In this document: positions 1-8,804 of the stretch, piece by piece
Position numbering within the stretch: the stretch's first letter is position 1
Layout of the letters: each line of letters begins with the position of its first letter
Assembly: GCA_024636835.1 (NCBI GenBank)
Contig: JAGXGH010000047.1
Location: 19,457 to 83,456, forward strand
Length of the DNA stretch: 64,000 bases
Reading direction: 5' to 3'
Source of the DNA: Verrucomicrobiales bacterium
GTDB lineage: Bacteria; Verrucomicrobiota; Verrucomicrobiia; Verrucomicrobiales; SLCJ01
The notes under the pieces: generated by a model
Seen by the model: only the letters and a program-made list of their open reading frames with translations
Told to the model about the DNA's origin: nothing
Database searches by the model: none
Made by a program: the position numbers and the translations under genes

Positions 1-1
1 T

Positions 2-226
2 GAATGGAATGATCGTATTATTTTCCTACGCAAGATCGTCAAAGGCTCTGCAAGCCGTTCCTACGGCATTCAAGTCGCCAGGCTTGCTGGACTGCCTCCA
101 GAGATCATACACCGCGCAAAGGACATCCTGGCGCATCTGGAAGCCCAGAGCAAAGCTCCTAAAGCACGCAAGCAGGCCAAACCGACGGAAGACGCCATGC
201 CCACCCTGGGATTGTTCGATCAATGA
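2..226 (+). CDS. mutS: DNA mismatch repair protein MutS, C-terminal end (5' part outside window)
   Basis: Reading from base 2 to the TGA at 224-226 gives 74 residues that match the very end of the MutS ATPase domain. Typical phrases are [20 protein letters not shown] and [18 protein letters not shown], which in MutS follow the Walker B and H-loop region and lead into the C-terminal helical tail. MutS recognises mismatches and recruits MutL. The tail here ends TLGLFDQ, preceded by a Lys/Ala-rich linker, a usual MutS ending. The frame is open at the left edge, so the gene is cut by the window and not evidently damaged. Nothing in this part indicates regulation. Confidence 0.93.
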   Translation, partial: EWNDRIIFLRKIVKGSASRSYGIQVARLAGLPPEIIHRAKDILAHLEAQSKAPKARKQAKPTEDAMPTLGLFDQ

Positions 227-552
227 AAAGGCAACGCACCACAAGGCAAACGTTCCGTTCATTATAGATAAAGGGATGTAAAAAAAGATCCTCTTTCTTC
301 TTCTTATAGGGTGGGAATAACTCAAACAACCGCTCTGAACCATGGATTGAAAGGCGTTCCACAGATTGTTCGACAAAGAATAAGCCGTCGCCAAATGCTG
401 AAGAGTCAGGTTCGTCGAAGAGGACTCGAATAACCCATAGGTTTGCTCTCACAGTTTCCTCACAGTTTCACCACTTCATTCACAGCTTATTCACAATGGG
501 TGATAATGCTGGAAATTGAACAGATGTTTAGGTCCAAGAATCCTACCTTTCA
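227..552. other. Intergenic region without a recognised gene
   Basis: This stretch of about 330 bases separates mutS from the VanZ-like gene. Open frames exist on the minus strand (for example 159-452), but they run into the mutS coding frame, look like no family and have no convincing start context, so I do not call them. I saw no hairpin with a T-tract that would be a clear terminator. Confidence 0.5.
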
Positions 553-951
553 ATGAGATTCAGGATTTCAAAATATGCTTTTTTGATAGCTTTGGCTGGG
601 ATAATTATTGTTATCGTCCTTAAGAACACGGGAAGCGGTCAATTCTTCTTTTCCTGGATGGCCGGGATTCCAAATCACGATAAAATAGGCCATTTCATAT
701 TGATGGGAGGACTCTCATTTCTTGCTGTTGGGACGTTTGTTCCTTCGTCGAAAAAACCTCTTCAAACCACGCTGTTGATCATCGTGTTGTTGTTTGTCGG
801 GACAGGTCTCGAGGAAATTTCACAGATTTGGGTCAAAAACCGAACTTTCTCAGGCTGGGACTACCTTTGCGATTTCGCAGGAATCACCTGTATGGCAATT
901 GTTGCGCATGCTATGATTCATCCCCGGGTTGCGACATCATCTCGATCCTAA
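553..951 (+). CDS. VanZ-like family membrane protein
   Basis: The 132-residue product has about four hydrophobic segments (near residues 8-24, 46-64, 72-88 and 104-122) and the VanZ-family pattern. It has an early DKIGHFILMGGLSFL segment, where Asp/Lys/His lie at the start of a membrane helix, and a later GLEEISQIWV acidic segment followed by WDYLCDFAG. VanZ-like proteins are small integral membrane proteins; VanZ itself is linked to teicoplanin resistance, but for most family members the function is unknown. The length is typical of short family members. The gene stands alone, with a gap of about 45 bases before the lipoprotein gene. The family call is good; no specific function can be given. 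Confidence 0.8.
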   Translation: MRFRISKYAFLIALAGIIIVIVLKNTGSGQFFFSWMAGIPNHDKIGHFILMGGLSFLAVGTFVPSSKKPLQTTLLIIVLLFVGTGLEEISQIWVKNRTFSGWDYLCDFAGITCMAIVAHAMIHPRVATSSRS

Positions 952-997
952 TCTGTTTGAATAACTTGATGGGTGGATACGTCTCACTCTCGAATCC

Positions 998-1531
998 ATG
1001 AAAACTTCCACTCAATTCAAAAACATGAATGGTTCGAAACCACGTCGTATCCTGGCGTTGGTTGGATTGACCATTTTCACTGGAATTTCAATGACCAGCT
1101 GCGTCGTTACAGATAGTTACTATGGCGAATCAGGCGGTTCTTACTATGGTGAACCAAGCGGTTCCTATTATGGCGGATCAAGTTATGGGAATTACGCGCA
1201 AAGGTCGAGTTATCGCCGGCCCTACTATGGTCATGATGACTACCGTTGGAATGATTCTCGCCGTCATGATTCGAATCGGTATGAGCAGCGTGATTCGCGC
1301 ATTTATCATTCAAATGCCGGTCGGGATCACAAGCACCCGCCGTCTACCAGTTCGGACAAATTCCGTCTTGTGAATTATCGAGAGAATAAAAAGAGCAGCC
1401 ACCCTAGTGGCTATCATGATGCCGACTATTGGAAAAGCCGCGGGTATTCCGTGAAGAAAAACACCTACGAGAAAAAAGACGGGAAAATTGTTGGGTCACG
1501 AAAAGAACTCAAGAAATCGAAGCGCCACTGA
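998..1531 (+). CDS. Tyr/Gly/Ser-rich putative lipoprotein, function unknown
   Basis: The N-terminus has a basic start, a hydrophobic stretch (ILALVGLTIFTGISM) and a lipobox-like TSC with Cys at about residue 35, so it is probably a lipoprotein in the cell envelope. An alternative start at Met10 (base 1025) gives a more usual signal length. After the Cys comes a low-complexity tract with four imperfect SYYGES/SYYGEP repeats, then a very hydrophilic region rich in His, Arg, Asp and Tyr. The last 50 residues are lysine-rich, with a motif-like YWKSRGYSVKKNTYEKKDGK. I do not recognise a family. The repeats suggest a surface or matrix protein, but that is a guess. The rnc gene converges on it from the other strand. 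Confidence 0.6.
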   Translation: MKTSTQFKNMNGSKPRRILALVGLTIFTGISMTSCVVTDSYYGESGGSYYGEPSGSYYGGSSYGNYAQRSSYRRPYYGHDDYRWNDSRRHDSNRYEQRDSRIYHSNAGRDHKHPPSTSSDKFRLVNYRENKKSSHPSGYHDADYWKSRGYSVKKNTYEKKDGKIVGSRKELKKSKRH

Positions 1532-1550
1532 GCACTGCGATAGTTTGTGA

Positions 1551-2279
1551 TCAACTATCCATTTCGGTCTCATTTACATGAGCGCCGGGCACCACCTTAC
1601 TCCACTCGCCATTAGAGAGAGCATTCTTCGCTGCCGCTGTTTCTGAATTCTTCTTGCTGCTTCCCTTGCCCTCGGCAAGATCGGTTCCGTTCCATGATAC
1701 TAGAGAGACGAAAGTCTTATTATGATCCGGTCCTGATTCGTCGATGACTGTATAGGTCGGCCCGGACACATCGAACTGCTGAAGTAGTTCCTGCAGCTGC
1801 CCTTTGGGATTTCGCTCTAAGGGATCATCGTTGTCTTCGATTTTAAGTTCGGAGCTGCAATGACTGAGAACAATGTCGCGTACCGTTTCCAGGCTACTGT
1901 CCAGATAGATAGCCCCAATCAACGATTCATACGCGTCAGCGAGAGTGGATGAGCGTGAGCGTCCGCCGCTGGATTCTTCACCACGCCCGAGTAGCAAGTA
2001 ATCTCCTAAACAGATCTTCTTCGCAAATTTTTCCAGAGCAGGGCGCGACACTATACGGGTGCGCAGTTTAGTCATCTGACCTTCAGCAAAGCCAGGAAAC
2101 GTTTCGAACAAGTGTTGCGTTAAGATCAGCTGCAATACCGCGTCACCAAGAAATTCAAGACGCTGATTGTCGAAATGTGGTTTTGCCGACTCGTAGGCGA
2201 GACTTGGGTGCGTCAATGCTTCACCAAGTAACAGTGAGTTACGAAATTTATAACCGAGACGTTCTTCGAGGGAAACCAT
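1551..2279 (-). CDS. rnc: Ribonuclease III
   Basis: The protein has 242 residues, the usual length for bacterial RNase III, which cuts double-stranded RNA in rRNA maturation and mRNA turnover. The signature QRLEFLGDAVLQL near residues 39-51 holds the catalytic acidic residues, and DAYESLIGAIYLD near residue 115 supplies the second conserved Asp and Glu. A double-stranded-RNA-binding domain follows (about residues 155-225), starting NPKGQLQELLQQF and containing KTFVSLVSWNG and GKGSSKKNSETAAAKNAL. Domain order and catalytic residues are complete. The gene reads away from tRNA-His, which lies on the same strand about 120 bases upstream. Confidence 0.97.
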   Translation of the reverse strand: MVSLEERLGYKFRNSLLLGEALTHPSLAYESAKPHFDNQRLEFLGDAVLQLILTQHLFETFPGFAEGQMTKLRTRIVSRPALEKFAKKICLGDYLLLGRGEESSGGRSRSSTLADAYESLIGAIYLDSSLETVRDIVLSHCSSELKIEDNDDPLERNPKGQLQELLQQFDVSGPTYTVIDESGPDHNKTFVSLVSWNGTDLAEGKGSSKKNSETAAAKNALSNGEWSKVVPGAHVNETEMDS

Positions 2280-2402
2280 ATGATGCGCTAAAGGAATTTA
2301 ACCCGGAAATGAGTCTCCGCGATACCAGTCCCCTCGACAATCCGAAAACGGAGACGTCGCGCGACCGGATCATGGAACACTCCATCTCCGATTGGGGGAA
2401 AG

Positions 2403-2478
2403 TGGGGAGACTGACGGGGATCGAACCCGCGACAACCGGAATCACAATCCGGGGCTCTACCACTGAGCTACAGTCTCC
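2403..2478 (-). tRNA. tRNA-His (GUG anticodon), G-1 and CCA encoded
   Basis: The reverse complement folds as a full cloverleaf. The acceptor arm is GAGACTG/CAGTCTC with an extra encoded G at -1 facing C73, the hallmark of tRNA-His. The D-arm is GCTCAGTGGTAGAGC. The anticodon stem-loop is CCGGATTGTGATTCCGG, with GTG in the loop. The T-arm is CGGGTTCGATCCCCG. The three bases after C73 are CCA, so the 3' end is gene-encoded. Confidence 0.97.
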
Positions 2479-2634
2479 ATCCTGCCACCAACGAAAAAAC
2501 GCCAGTGGGCTAGGGCAGAGAAAATAACCGCGAGTTTGAGGATTTCCAGTGAAATTTTATAGATATCACTTTTCAACGACGTGGGCACCTGCACAACTTG
2601 CTAGACGCCCTCGCGAGTGCCATCGTTCCGCACC

Positions 2635-3228
2635 ATGTGCGAAGACATTTACGCGTTTAAAGAGTGGGCTGACATCTGTGATCTTCTGGCCGGAGGGAAA
2701 ACTAGTGTGCTGATTCGTAAAGGTGGCATCCATGAAGGTCGCGACGGCTTTTCCTTCAAACACGACAAGTTTCTCCTCTTTCCTACCGGGTTCCATCAGC
2801 AGGAAAATGGTCTCAACGCCGATGCATTGGCTGCATTGGGTGATACGTCGCGGATTCACCGACCAGTCGAGCAAGAAGTCGATGTGACTTTTGAAATCTT
2901 TGCCGTCGCTGGATTTGCTCAACTAGTGCGGGATAAAACAATCGTGGACTCACTTGCTCCTCACCATGTATGGACGTCTCAGGTCGTTGATGATCGCTAT
3001 AGTTACAGCGAAAAACTTGAGGCTGATTGCTTGAGTATCGCATTTGTCCGTATCTACAAACTTGCCAGACCTTGGATTGTTCCATATCAGCGAAACTTTG
3101 GTGGGTGCCGGTCGTGGTTGGATATGGAGAACGCGCCTGTGGATCTACTCGAAGGAATGGCCCCGGTGATTTCGGACGACGAACACTTGCGGCGGGCAGC
3201 CGCAGTTAAGAAACTACTAGGTGAATAG
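2635..3228 (+). CDS. DUF1802 family protein
   Basis: The product of about 197 residues shows the DUF1802 layout. It has an N-terminal YAFKEWADICDLLAGGKTS, then LIRKGGIHEGRDGF, then HDKFLLFPTGFHQQ, and a C-terminal proline- and aromatic-containing part (ARPWIVPYQRNFGGCRSWLD). The family is common in Cyanobacteria, Planctomycetes and Verrucomicrobia and has no known function. I chose the ATG at 2635 because it places the conserved YAFKEW block at the very N-terminus, as in the family; an upstream in-frame GTG at 2617 is possible. The gene stands alone between tRNA-His and the convergent phosphatase gene. Family confidence is good and function is unknown. Confidence 0.8.
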   Translation: MCEDIYAFKEWADICDLLAGGKTSVLIRKGGIHEGRDGFSFKHDKFLLFPTGFHQQENGLNADALAALGDTSRIHRPVEQEVDVTFEIFAVAGFAQLVRDKTIVDSLAPHHVWTSQVVDDRYSYSEKLEADCLSIAFVRIYKLARPWIVPYQRNFGGCRSWLDMENAPVDLLEGMAPVISDDEHLRRAAAVKKLLGE

Positions 3229-3277
3229 TAAACATCTGGGTTAGATGTGTCGACGAACACGATAAACTCAGCAGAGT

Positions 3278-3330
3278 CACGCTTCCAGCTGGATGCGTGG
3301 GGCTTAGATGTTTCGTTACCCACCCAAGCC
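3278..3330. repeat. Palindromic dispersed repeat, copy 1 (partner at 57772)
   Basis: Bases 3278-3299 form a near-perfect palindrome (CACGCTTCCAGCTGGATGCG followed by TG). About 16 bases later comes TTACCCACCCAAGCC (3316-3330). The same palindrome and the same TTACCCACCCA block at similar spacing occur at 57772-57823. It lies between two convergent genes. Confidence 0.6.
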
Positions 3331-3360
3331 ACCTAGAAGGATGGCTCTCCATATCACCCG

Positions 3361-4158
3361 CTATACAATCTCGATCAAACGTCTCTGCCGTTTATCGAAC
3401 CTCGCTAAATGTTTAATCCCGGCGTTTTTTGCCATGTCCAGCGCACGATCAAAATCTCTTCCGACATCACGTGGTGAGTGTGCATCGGATGAGATAACAA
3501 TAGGGAGTCCCGCCTGACCAGCCAGCTCGAGAAACCGCATGTGTGGGTATTGCTCTGCACAAGCTTTATGCCATCCCGCGGTGTTGATTTCAAAACATCC
3601 GTCGACAGAAACCAGCGCATCGATGACCGGTTCGAAATATCGATCTAGGTTATCCTTTGGCATGTGGCCAAATTTTTTCACCAAATCCGGATGACCAACG
3701 AAGTCGAAGCGTTTCGATTTGATCATCGCGATATAGCACGCCAAATATCGATCCCATGTCTCGTTTACTCCATGGAGCGTGATTTTTTCGACTAATCGTG
3801 GGTCATCCACTGCCCAATCACGGTCGAGATAATGCACAGAACCTATTAAGTAATCCCAATCCGCATAAGCCTCCAACCAATCGAGAGATGCTTCTTCACC
3901 CACAAGAAAGTCGCATTCCATACCGAGTCGTACGGGTATCTGCACTGCTTCGCGTGCTTCCGCAACCTGTTCTAGATAAACGTCTAGCATCTCCACATTC
4001 ATTCTCCAATCATCCTTGAGAGTAGGTGATGGGTTGTGGTCAGATGCCCCAAATTCGGCCAATCCCAAACTCTCGGCGTGGCGGGCATAGTCGGCAGGAT
4101 GTCCTGACGCATGATGGCAGAGCGCATTGTGGGTGTGATAGTCGGTGAGTAAACTCAT
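3361..4158 (-). CDS. PHP-domain histidinol-phosphatase (HisJ/HisK type)
   Basis: The protein has 265 residues, the normal size for a PHP-type histidinol-phosphatase, which removes phosphate from L-histidinol phosphate in histidine synthesis. Metal-binding PHP motifs are present: DYHTHNALCHHA at residues 6-17, GASDHNP near residue 37, a conserved Glu in RLGMECDF, GSVHYL near residue 122, DFVGHPDLVKKFG near residue 172, and ISSDAHSPRDVG near the C-terminus. HisJ proteins share exactly this order. No other histidine gene lies nearby, so the pathway role rests on the family only; a different PHP phosphatase is possible. The start (ATG at 4158) gives MSLLTDYHTH, as is usual. Confidence 0.85.
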   Translation of the reverse strand: MSLLTDYHTHNALCHHASGHPADYARHAESLGLAEFGASDHNPSPTLKDDWRMNVEMLDVYLEQVAEAREAVQIPVRLGMECDFLVGEEASLDWLEAYADWDYLIGSVHYLDRDWAVDDPRLVEKITLHGVNETWDRYLACYIAMIKSKRFDFVGHPDLVKKFGHMPKDNLDRYFEPVIDALVSVDGCFEINTAGWHKACAEQYPHMRFLELAGQAGLPIVISSDAHSPRDVGRDFDRALDMAKNAGIKHLARFDKRQRRLIEIV

Positions 4159-4283
4159 GGTTTTTGAGCGTGTTCTTTAGTGGTTAATCTGATTGAGTCA
4201 CAATGGATCGCAAGCATATTAGCAGGACTTGATCACCAGCGTCGCTTGTTGATCAAATACGACATTGTCCTTCAGAACTCATC

Positions 4284-5363
4284 ATGAGCGATTTCGCTTT
4301 TCCAGAAACCAATCAATTCACCGCCCGACTCTTCGATAAGTTGAGTCGCCATCCCAAGCGCGTGGTTTTCACTGAAGGACAAGATATCCGAGTGTTACGC
4401 GTTGCTGAAGAACTCGTGAGACGGAAAATTATCGCGCCTATCCTGCTTGGCAAAGTTGATGGTATTAAGAAGCTCGCTGCCGAGAATGGGGTGAGTTTAA
4501 AATCCATCAATGTGATCGATCCGCCGAAAGCTTCGGACTTCCAGCTTTTCTGCGATCGCTTCCGTCGCCAAGAGCGTTTTCGTCGAATCTATGCCTCCGC
4601 CAAGGATGCTGTGGGGTTTATGTCTCGTCCGGCATATTTCGGTGCGATGATGGTGCAATACGGTCAGGCCGATGCGATTGTCTCCGGCAACATTTCTGCA
4701 CCGGTTTCGGTTTTCCGTCCGTTGCTGCAAATGATCAAACCTTTGCCCACGGTGCCGGCAGTCTATTCAACGGTTGTGATGGTCGATGACCGCCGCAGTG
4801 ATCAGGACGACCGAATTCTTTTCCTCTCTGACACCGGTATCAATCCCGAGCCTACGCCAGAACAACTTGCCGCCATGGCGGTTGAGACCGCAAAATTGTG
4901 CCGCCATCTGGAACAGCGTGCACCACGCGTTGCGATGCTCAGTTACTCGAACAAAGGATCATCTGTCTCCGCCAGCACACGCAAGATGGAAGCCGCCACC
5001 GCACTCGCCAGAGAGCTGGCTCGCCGCGAAATGATCGAGCTAGATATTGAAGGTGAGATCCAAGCTGATGTCGCTTTGCTACCGAATATCGCTGAGAAAA
5101 AAGTGCCGAACTCCGTGCTCAAGGGCGCAGCTGACGTGCTCATTTTTCCAAACCTCGATGCCTCACATATCGCATACAAGCTGTTAGCGCATTTTGCCGG
5201 CCTGAAGCCCTATGGACAAATCATCCAGGGATTGAGCCGACCTGCCGCACAGATTTCTCGTTCATCGAGTGAAGAGCAGATCCTTGGCACTGCTGCGGCA
5301 GTAGCTGTGGAAGCCATCGAGTTCCGCAAGCTGATCGAAAAAGAGGAAGATTTTCTGGTTTAG
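4284..5363 (+). CDS. pta: Phosphate acetyltransferase (short form)
   Basis: The 359-residue protein matches the Pta/Ptb phosphotransacylase domain over its full length. It starts with RHPKRVVFTEGQDIRVLRVA, followed by the substrate-site region MVQYGQADAIVSGN, LFLSDTGINPEPTPEQLA, a VAMLSYSNKGS block and EGEIQADVALLPNIAEKK. It ends with DVLIFPNLDASHIAYKLL and GQIIQGLSRPA, hallmarks of Pta. The enzyme exchanges acetyl-CoA and acetyl phosphate. It is the short, single-domain type without the N-terminal DRTGG extension. No acetate kinase gene is adjacent. A phosphate butyryltransferase is the main alternative, but the GxSRP ending favours Pta. Confidence 0.9.
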   Translation: MSDFAFPETNQFTARLFDKLSRHPKRVVFTEGQDIRVLRVAEELVRRKIIAPILLGKVDGIKKLAAENGVSLKSINVIDPPKASDFQLFCDRFRRQERFRRIYASAKDAVGFMSRPAYFGAMMVQYGQADAIVSGNISAPVSVFRPLLQMIKPLPTVPAVYSTVVMVDDRRSDQDDRILFLSDTGINPEPTPEQLAAMAVETAKLCRHLEQRAPRVAMLSYSNKGSSVSASTRKMEAATALARELARREMIELDIEGEIQADVALLPNIAEKKVPNSVLKGAADVLIFPNLDASHIAYKLLAHFAGLKPYGQIIQGLSRPAAQISRSSSEEQILGTAAAVAVEAIEFRKLIEKEEDFLV

Positions 5364-5369
5364 CAGCTC

Positions 5370-5403
5370 AAAAAGCCGTTCACCACATTGCGCCGTGAAC
5401 GGC
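5370..5403 (-). terminator. Rho-independent terminator for the 5412-6977 gene
   Basis: The 9-bp inverted repeat GCCGTTCAC/GTGAACGGC (5375-5403) is followed on the minus strand by a run of five T (5370-5374). It lies 9 bases beyond the stop codon of the minus-strand gene. It may also stop readthrough from the convergent pta. A near-copy of this hairpin ends the paralogous gene. Confidence 0.8.
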
Positions 5404-5411
5404 ATGAAGAT

Positions 5412-6977
5412 CTACGATCCGGTTCCAGGAAGGTAGCGGTAGTAAACTTCGAGCATTAATGTGCACAGGCAGTTGCGGTAAATCTGCGAGTCAGGGCCGG
5501 CTGCGCTGGAGGAACCACCGCCAGTTCCACCTTCCTGCTTCCACGCACCATCGGATCCCTGGTTCTCTAATATCATATCGCGCCAATCTTTGTTCCAACC
5601 ATTCCAGTACGCGCCCCCTTTGAAGAACATCGCCTGGGTTGTGTAATACCAGGCGTAGATTCTCGCAGTATCCGCATTGTAGTCGAGCGGGGTGTTGCGA
5701 GCGACACGCAGAGCTTTGGAAACGACTCGTCCCTGCTTGTCGAACATTTGGAAGCAAAGTGAGCCCACCCCTTGAAGACCATATGTCTCTTTTCCAGCCG
5801 GCGGTTTACTCGTGTAGCCAATCGAGCCCTCGTCGTTCTGCACGGTCTCGATGTAGTCTTGGGCCGCATTTACGGAACGCATCAGCACGCCATCAGCACC
5901 GAATTTCTTCCCGTATCCGGCGTTTTTAGCCGCCTTGAGTGCCTGTACCTGCCACCCCACCACCGAGGTGTCTCCACCACGGTTTCCTGTTTTGTTGTAG
6001 TTGTAATCCCAGCCACCACTAGCGTGCTGACCCGCAAGAATAATATCGGTTCCTTTCTCTACAATGACTTTGAGATTTGGAATATCCATTTTCATCTCAT
6101 CGGTGAACGCGAAGGCCTCACCAAGAGCGTAAACTCCAATCGCATGCTCATACACCCAATGGTTACCCTGACGGTTCGCGGTAAAATATCCGTCATTCTT
6201 CATTCCCAGATCAACCAGGTAGAGTATTCCGTTGAGAACGGTTTCTCCAAATTGAGTTGACTGTGGAGTCTCGCAGTGACCGAGATAAGCCAGCAAGGCC
6301 AAGCCGGTCATGGAAGTCTTATGGCTTCGTCCCCATGAACCATCTGCATTCTGCTTAAGCTGCAACCATGTGAGTGATTTCACCACAGCGTCTTCGCATT
6401 CTTTGGTGCCACCGCTCTCGGTCAAGCGCTTCATGCGCTCTTCAAGGGTGCAGCGACCTTGCAAGACAGGTGGTAAATCTTTTTTAATACCGCGTTGTCT
6501 GTCTCCAGGACCAAGATCGGAAATACCGATGTCCACACCAAGGTTGTTGGAATTTCCAATTTCGAACGCATTCGATTCAACAGGAACATCGGGAACAAAT
6601 ACCGCTGATACTGGTATCGGAGTTGAGATATATTTTGAGCCATGTGTTGGTGCAGCCGGTGGACGCTGCAAGGACACGAGTTTAACCGGATCACGTTTCG
6701 GAATGTCCACAATGGTTGGTGAGAAAGTTACATCGATCGGTGGCTTCTCGGTCTCAAGAACACCAAGTCCCCACAAGGCAAGACCCACAATGATCAATGC
6801 ATGGACCAATACAGCGACTAAAATCGCTGAGATTCGCTCTTGTTTCAGAGTGCGCATACGAAGGGCCTCGGCCTCATCATGGGTCATCATTGGAAGATTA
6901 GACAGAGCCTGCACGCTGGTAACTCCGGTAATAGTTCCAACTTCTGGTTCTGGAGCGGCTGGTGGGATTTCTGACAT
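5412..6977 (-). CDS. TonB-like membrane anchor fused to prenyltransferase/squalene-cyclase repeats (paralog A)
   Basis: The 521-residue protein has a cytoplasmic N-terminus, one membrane helix (about residues 49-72, AILVAVLVHALIIVGLALWG), a proline/lysine-rich periplasmic linker (about 75-130) and a large repeat domain. The repeat domain carries prenyltransferase/squalene-oxidase motifs such as KQNADGSWG, GGWDYNYN, GSIGYT and DGAWKQ. The first part resembles TonB or energy-transducer anchors; the second is an alpha/alpha-toroid like terpene cyclases. The cyclase acid motif (DxDD) is not evident, so terpene cyclisation is unlikely. Such proteins are widespread in Planctomycetes and Verrucomicrobia with unknown function. 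It is a tandem paralog of 7284-8804, with nearly identical N-termini; A has a longer linker and lower similarity in the middle of the repeat domain. Confidence 0.78.
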   Translation of the reverse strand: MSEIPPAAPEPEVGTITGVTSVQALSNLPMMTHDEAEALRMRTLKQERISAILVAVLVHALIIVGLALWGLGVLETEKPPIDVTFSPTIVDIPKRDPVKLVSLQRPPAAPTHGSKYISTPIPVSAVFVPDVPVESNAFEIGNSNNLGVDIGISDLGPGDRQRGIKKDLPPVLQGRCTLEERMKRLTESGGTKECEDAVVKSLTWLQLKQNADGSWGRSHKTSMTGLALLAYLGHCETPQSTQFGETVLNGILYLVDLGMKNDGYFTANRQGNHWVYEHAIGVYALGEAFAFTDEMKMDIPNLKVIVEKGTDIILAGQHASGGWDYNYNKTGNRGGDTSVVGWQVQALKAAKNAGYGKKFGADGVLMRSVNAAQDYIETVQNDEGSIGYTSKPPAGKETYGLQGVGSLCFQMFDKQGRVVSKALRVARNTPLDYNADTARIYAWYYTTQAMFFKGGAYWNGWNKDWRDMILENQGSDGAWKQEGGTGGGSSSAAGPDSQIYRNCLCTLMLEVYYRYLPGTGS

Positions 6978-7224
6978 CGGATAATTTGGTTAGAAATGCG
7001 AGAGAACCGCGTGAAGCTCGAATAACTTCGCTGGTACGACCCTAGTGTACAAACGATGGAGAGCTGACTTGTTTAGATGAAAACAAGACTTTCTAAAGTT
7101 TTCCGCACAGATCTATCTGGCAGTAGATAGTATTTACCGTCAGGCGATGTCATAGAGCATCGAAATCCCTATCACTCTGAGCTTAGTCGAGTGAAAAAAG
7201 CTTTTGTGATATTTCACTTCACCA

Positions 7225-7265
7225 CAAAAAAAATACCGTTCACAACATCGAGTCGTGAACGGTAT
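7225..7265 (-). terminator. Rho-independent terminator for the 7284-8804 gene
   Basis: The stem ATACCGTTCAC/GTGAACGGTAT (7233-7265) is followed on the minus strand by about eight T. It sits 18 bases past the stop codon. Its core, CCGTTCAC/GTGAACGG, is the same as in the terminator at 5375-5403, so the terminator was copied with the gene. Confidence 0.85.
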
Positions 7266-7283
7266 TCTGTAAAGGTTAGAGTC

Positions 7284-8804
7284 TTATTGACCTGTTCCTG
7301 GAAGGAAGCGGTAATAGACCTCCAACATGAAAGTGGCCAGACAGGTGGCCATGTGGTCGTTGATGGGTCCGTGAGTCGTCTTTTGACTCCAAGACCCGTC
7401 CTCCTTCTGAGCATCTAAAAGCTGTTGCTGGAATTTGTTGCGGTAGTCGTCCCAGGTTTTGCCGCCGACGTTAATCATCGCTTGCGCATTGTAATAGTGG
7501 TAGTAGAGGTTGGCCGATGATGTGCCCCACTTGAACTCGCTGTTATCTTCAATGTAATCGATACCCTTTCTTGCTGGCTTGGATCTGCCCTTGTCCCACA
7601 TCTGAAACGCGAGCACGGCACCACCTGTCAACTCTGGGCTTTTGGCGGGTGAACCCCGGTAGCCAACTGCACCGTTATCACCTTGAACTTTCTCCAGAAA
7701 GTCGAGGGCGTTGCGCGCATATCGCTTAAATTTACTTTCCGGCCATAGCTTGGTGTGCTTGCAGGCCTTGAGAGCCTGAATCTGCCAGAAACCGACGGAG
7801 TTGTCTCCAGCACTCGGACTATTGCCGTAACTGTAGTTCCACCCGCCGCTATCGGCTTGGCCATCCATGATGATCTCACCGGCTTGCTTGGTAACCTCGG
7901 GGAGGTTGGGGATATCATATTTAAGTTCGTTACAGAAGGTAAGAGATTCCGCCAGAGCGTAGGTGGCAATACCGTGTTCATAGACCCATTGGTGGCCTTG
8001 ACGCCTTTCTGTAAGGTGTCCCTCATCCTTCATTCCCACGTCAACCAGGTAGATGATTCCGTTGAGAACGGTCTCACCAAATTGAGTCGATTTTGGAGTT
8101 TCACAGTGGCCGAGATACGCAAGAATCGCGAAACCGGTCATAGCACATTTGAAATTATTACCCCATGAACCGTCGGGGTTCTGTTGAAGCTGCAGCCATG
8201 TGAGTGATTTCACCACGGCGTCTTCGCACTCTTTGGTACCACCGTTCGAGGTCAGGCGCTTCATCCGCTCTTCTAGGGTGCAGCGTCCTTTCAAGCCTGC
8301 TGGCACACCACCAAATCCGCCTTGCCCGTCTCCGCTACCAGATCCGGAGAGACCAAAGCCCATACCAAGGCTGGCGGAAGTTCCAATATCGATCGAATCC
8401 GTCTCAAAAGGAACTTCAGGAACGAACACGGCTGATTCAGGAACGGCAGCCGAGATCAGCTTGGCACTCTGTGAAGGTGCCGACGGCTTGCGCTGCAAGG
8501 TCTCGGTTTTCACGGTCGGACGTTCTACCGTGTTCTCCGAAGGTGGTGCTATACGTGCTTCGATTTCAGGTTTCTCCGCTTCAAGAACACCAAGTCCCCA
8601 TAGGGCCAGACCTACAATGATCAAAGCGTGGATCAAGATGGCCACCAGAATTGCTGAGATTCGCTCCTGTTTGAGAGTGCGCATACGAAGAGCCTCGGCC
8701 TCATCGTGCGTCATCATTGGAAGATTGGGCAGAGGCTGCGCGCCAGTAGCGCCGGTAAAAGCTCCAACTTCTTGTTCAGGAGCGGCTGGTGGAATTTCTG
8801 ACAT
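7284..8804 (-). CDS. TonB-like membrane anchor fused to prenyltransferase/squalene-cyclase repeats (paralog B)
   Basis: The 506-residue protein has the same plan as its downstream neighbour: a nearly identical first 75 residues including the membrane helix (about 49-72), a charged/proline linker, a Gly/Ser-rich stretch (LGMGFGLSGSGSGDG near residue 145) and an alpha/alpha-toroid repeat domain. Repeat motifs visible are LQQNPDGSWG, SGGWNYSYG, NGAVGYRG and QKEDGSWSQK. Both proteins end LEVYYRFLPGTG or a close variant. No ExbB/ExbD genes are nearby to support a real TonB role. I infer it was the template or copy in a local duplication; which came first cannot be said. Function is unknown; a scaffold or ligand-binding role in the periplasm is plausible. 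Confidence 0.78.
   Translation of the reverse strand: MSEIPPAAPEQEVGAFTGATGAQPLPNLPMMTHDEAEALRMRTLKQERISAILVAILIHALIIVGLALWGLGVLEAEKPEIEARIAPPSENTVERPTVKTETLQRKPSAPSQSAKLISAAVPESAVFVPEVPFETDSIDIGTSASLGMGFGLSGSGSGDGQGGFGGVPAGLKGRCTLEERMKRLTSNGGTKECEDAVVKSLTWLQLQQNPDGSWGNNFKCAMTGFAILAYLGHCETPKSTQFGETVLNGIIYLVDVGMKDEGHLTERRQGHQWVYEHGIATYALAESLTFCNELKYDIPNLPEVTKQAGEIIMDGQADSGGWNYSYGNSPSAGDNSVGFWQIQALKACKHTKLWPESKFKRYARNALDFLEKVQGDNGAVGYRGSPAKSPELTGGAVLAFQMWDKGRSKPARKGIDYIEDNSEFKWGTSSANLYYHYYNAQAMINVGGKTWDDYRNKFQQQLLDAQKEDGSWSQKTTHGPINDHMATCLATFMLEVYYRFLPGTGQ

Noticed and set aside
159..452. Minus-strand open frame in the gap after mutS
   Set aside because: It overlaps the mutS frame, has no family features and no credible start context.
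2566..2922. Minus-strand open frame over the DUF1802 gene
   Set aside because: The plus strand encodes a recognisable DUF1802 protein; the antisense frame shows no motif.
5412..8804. Terpene or hopanoid cyclases
   Set aside because: The toroid repeats are similar, but the catalytic DxDD motif is not seen and the proteins have a TonB-like membrane anchor.
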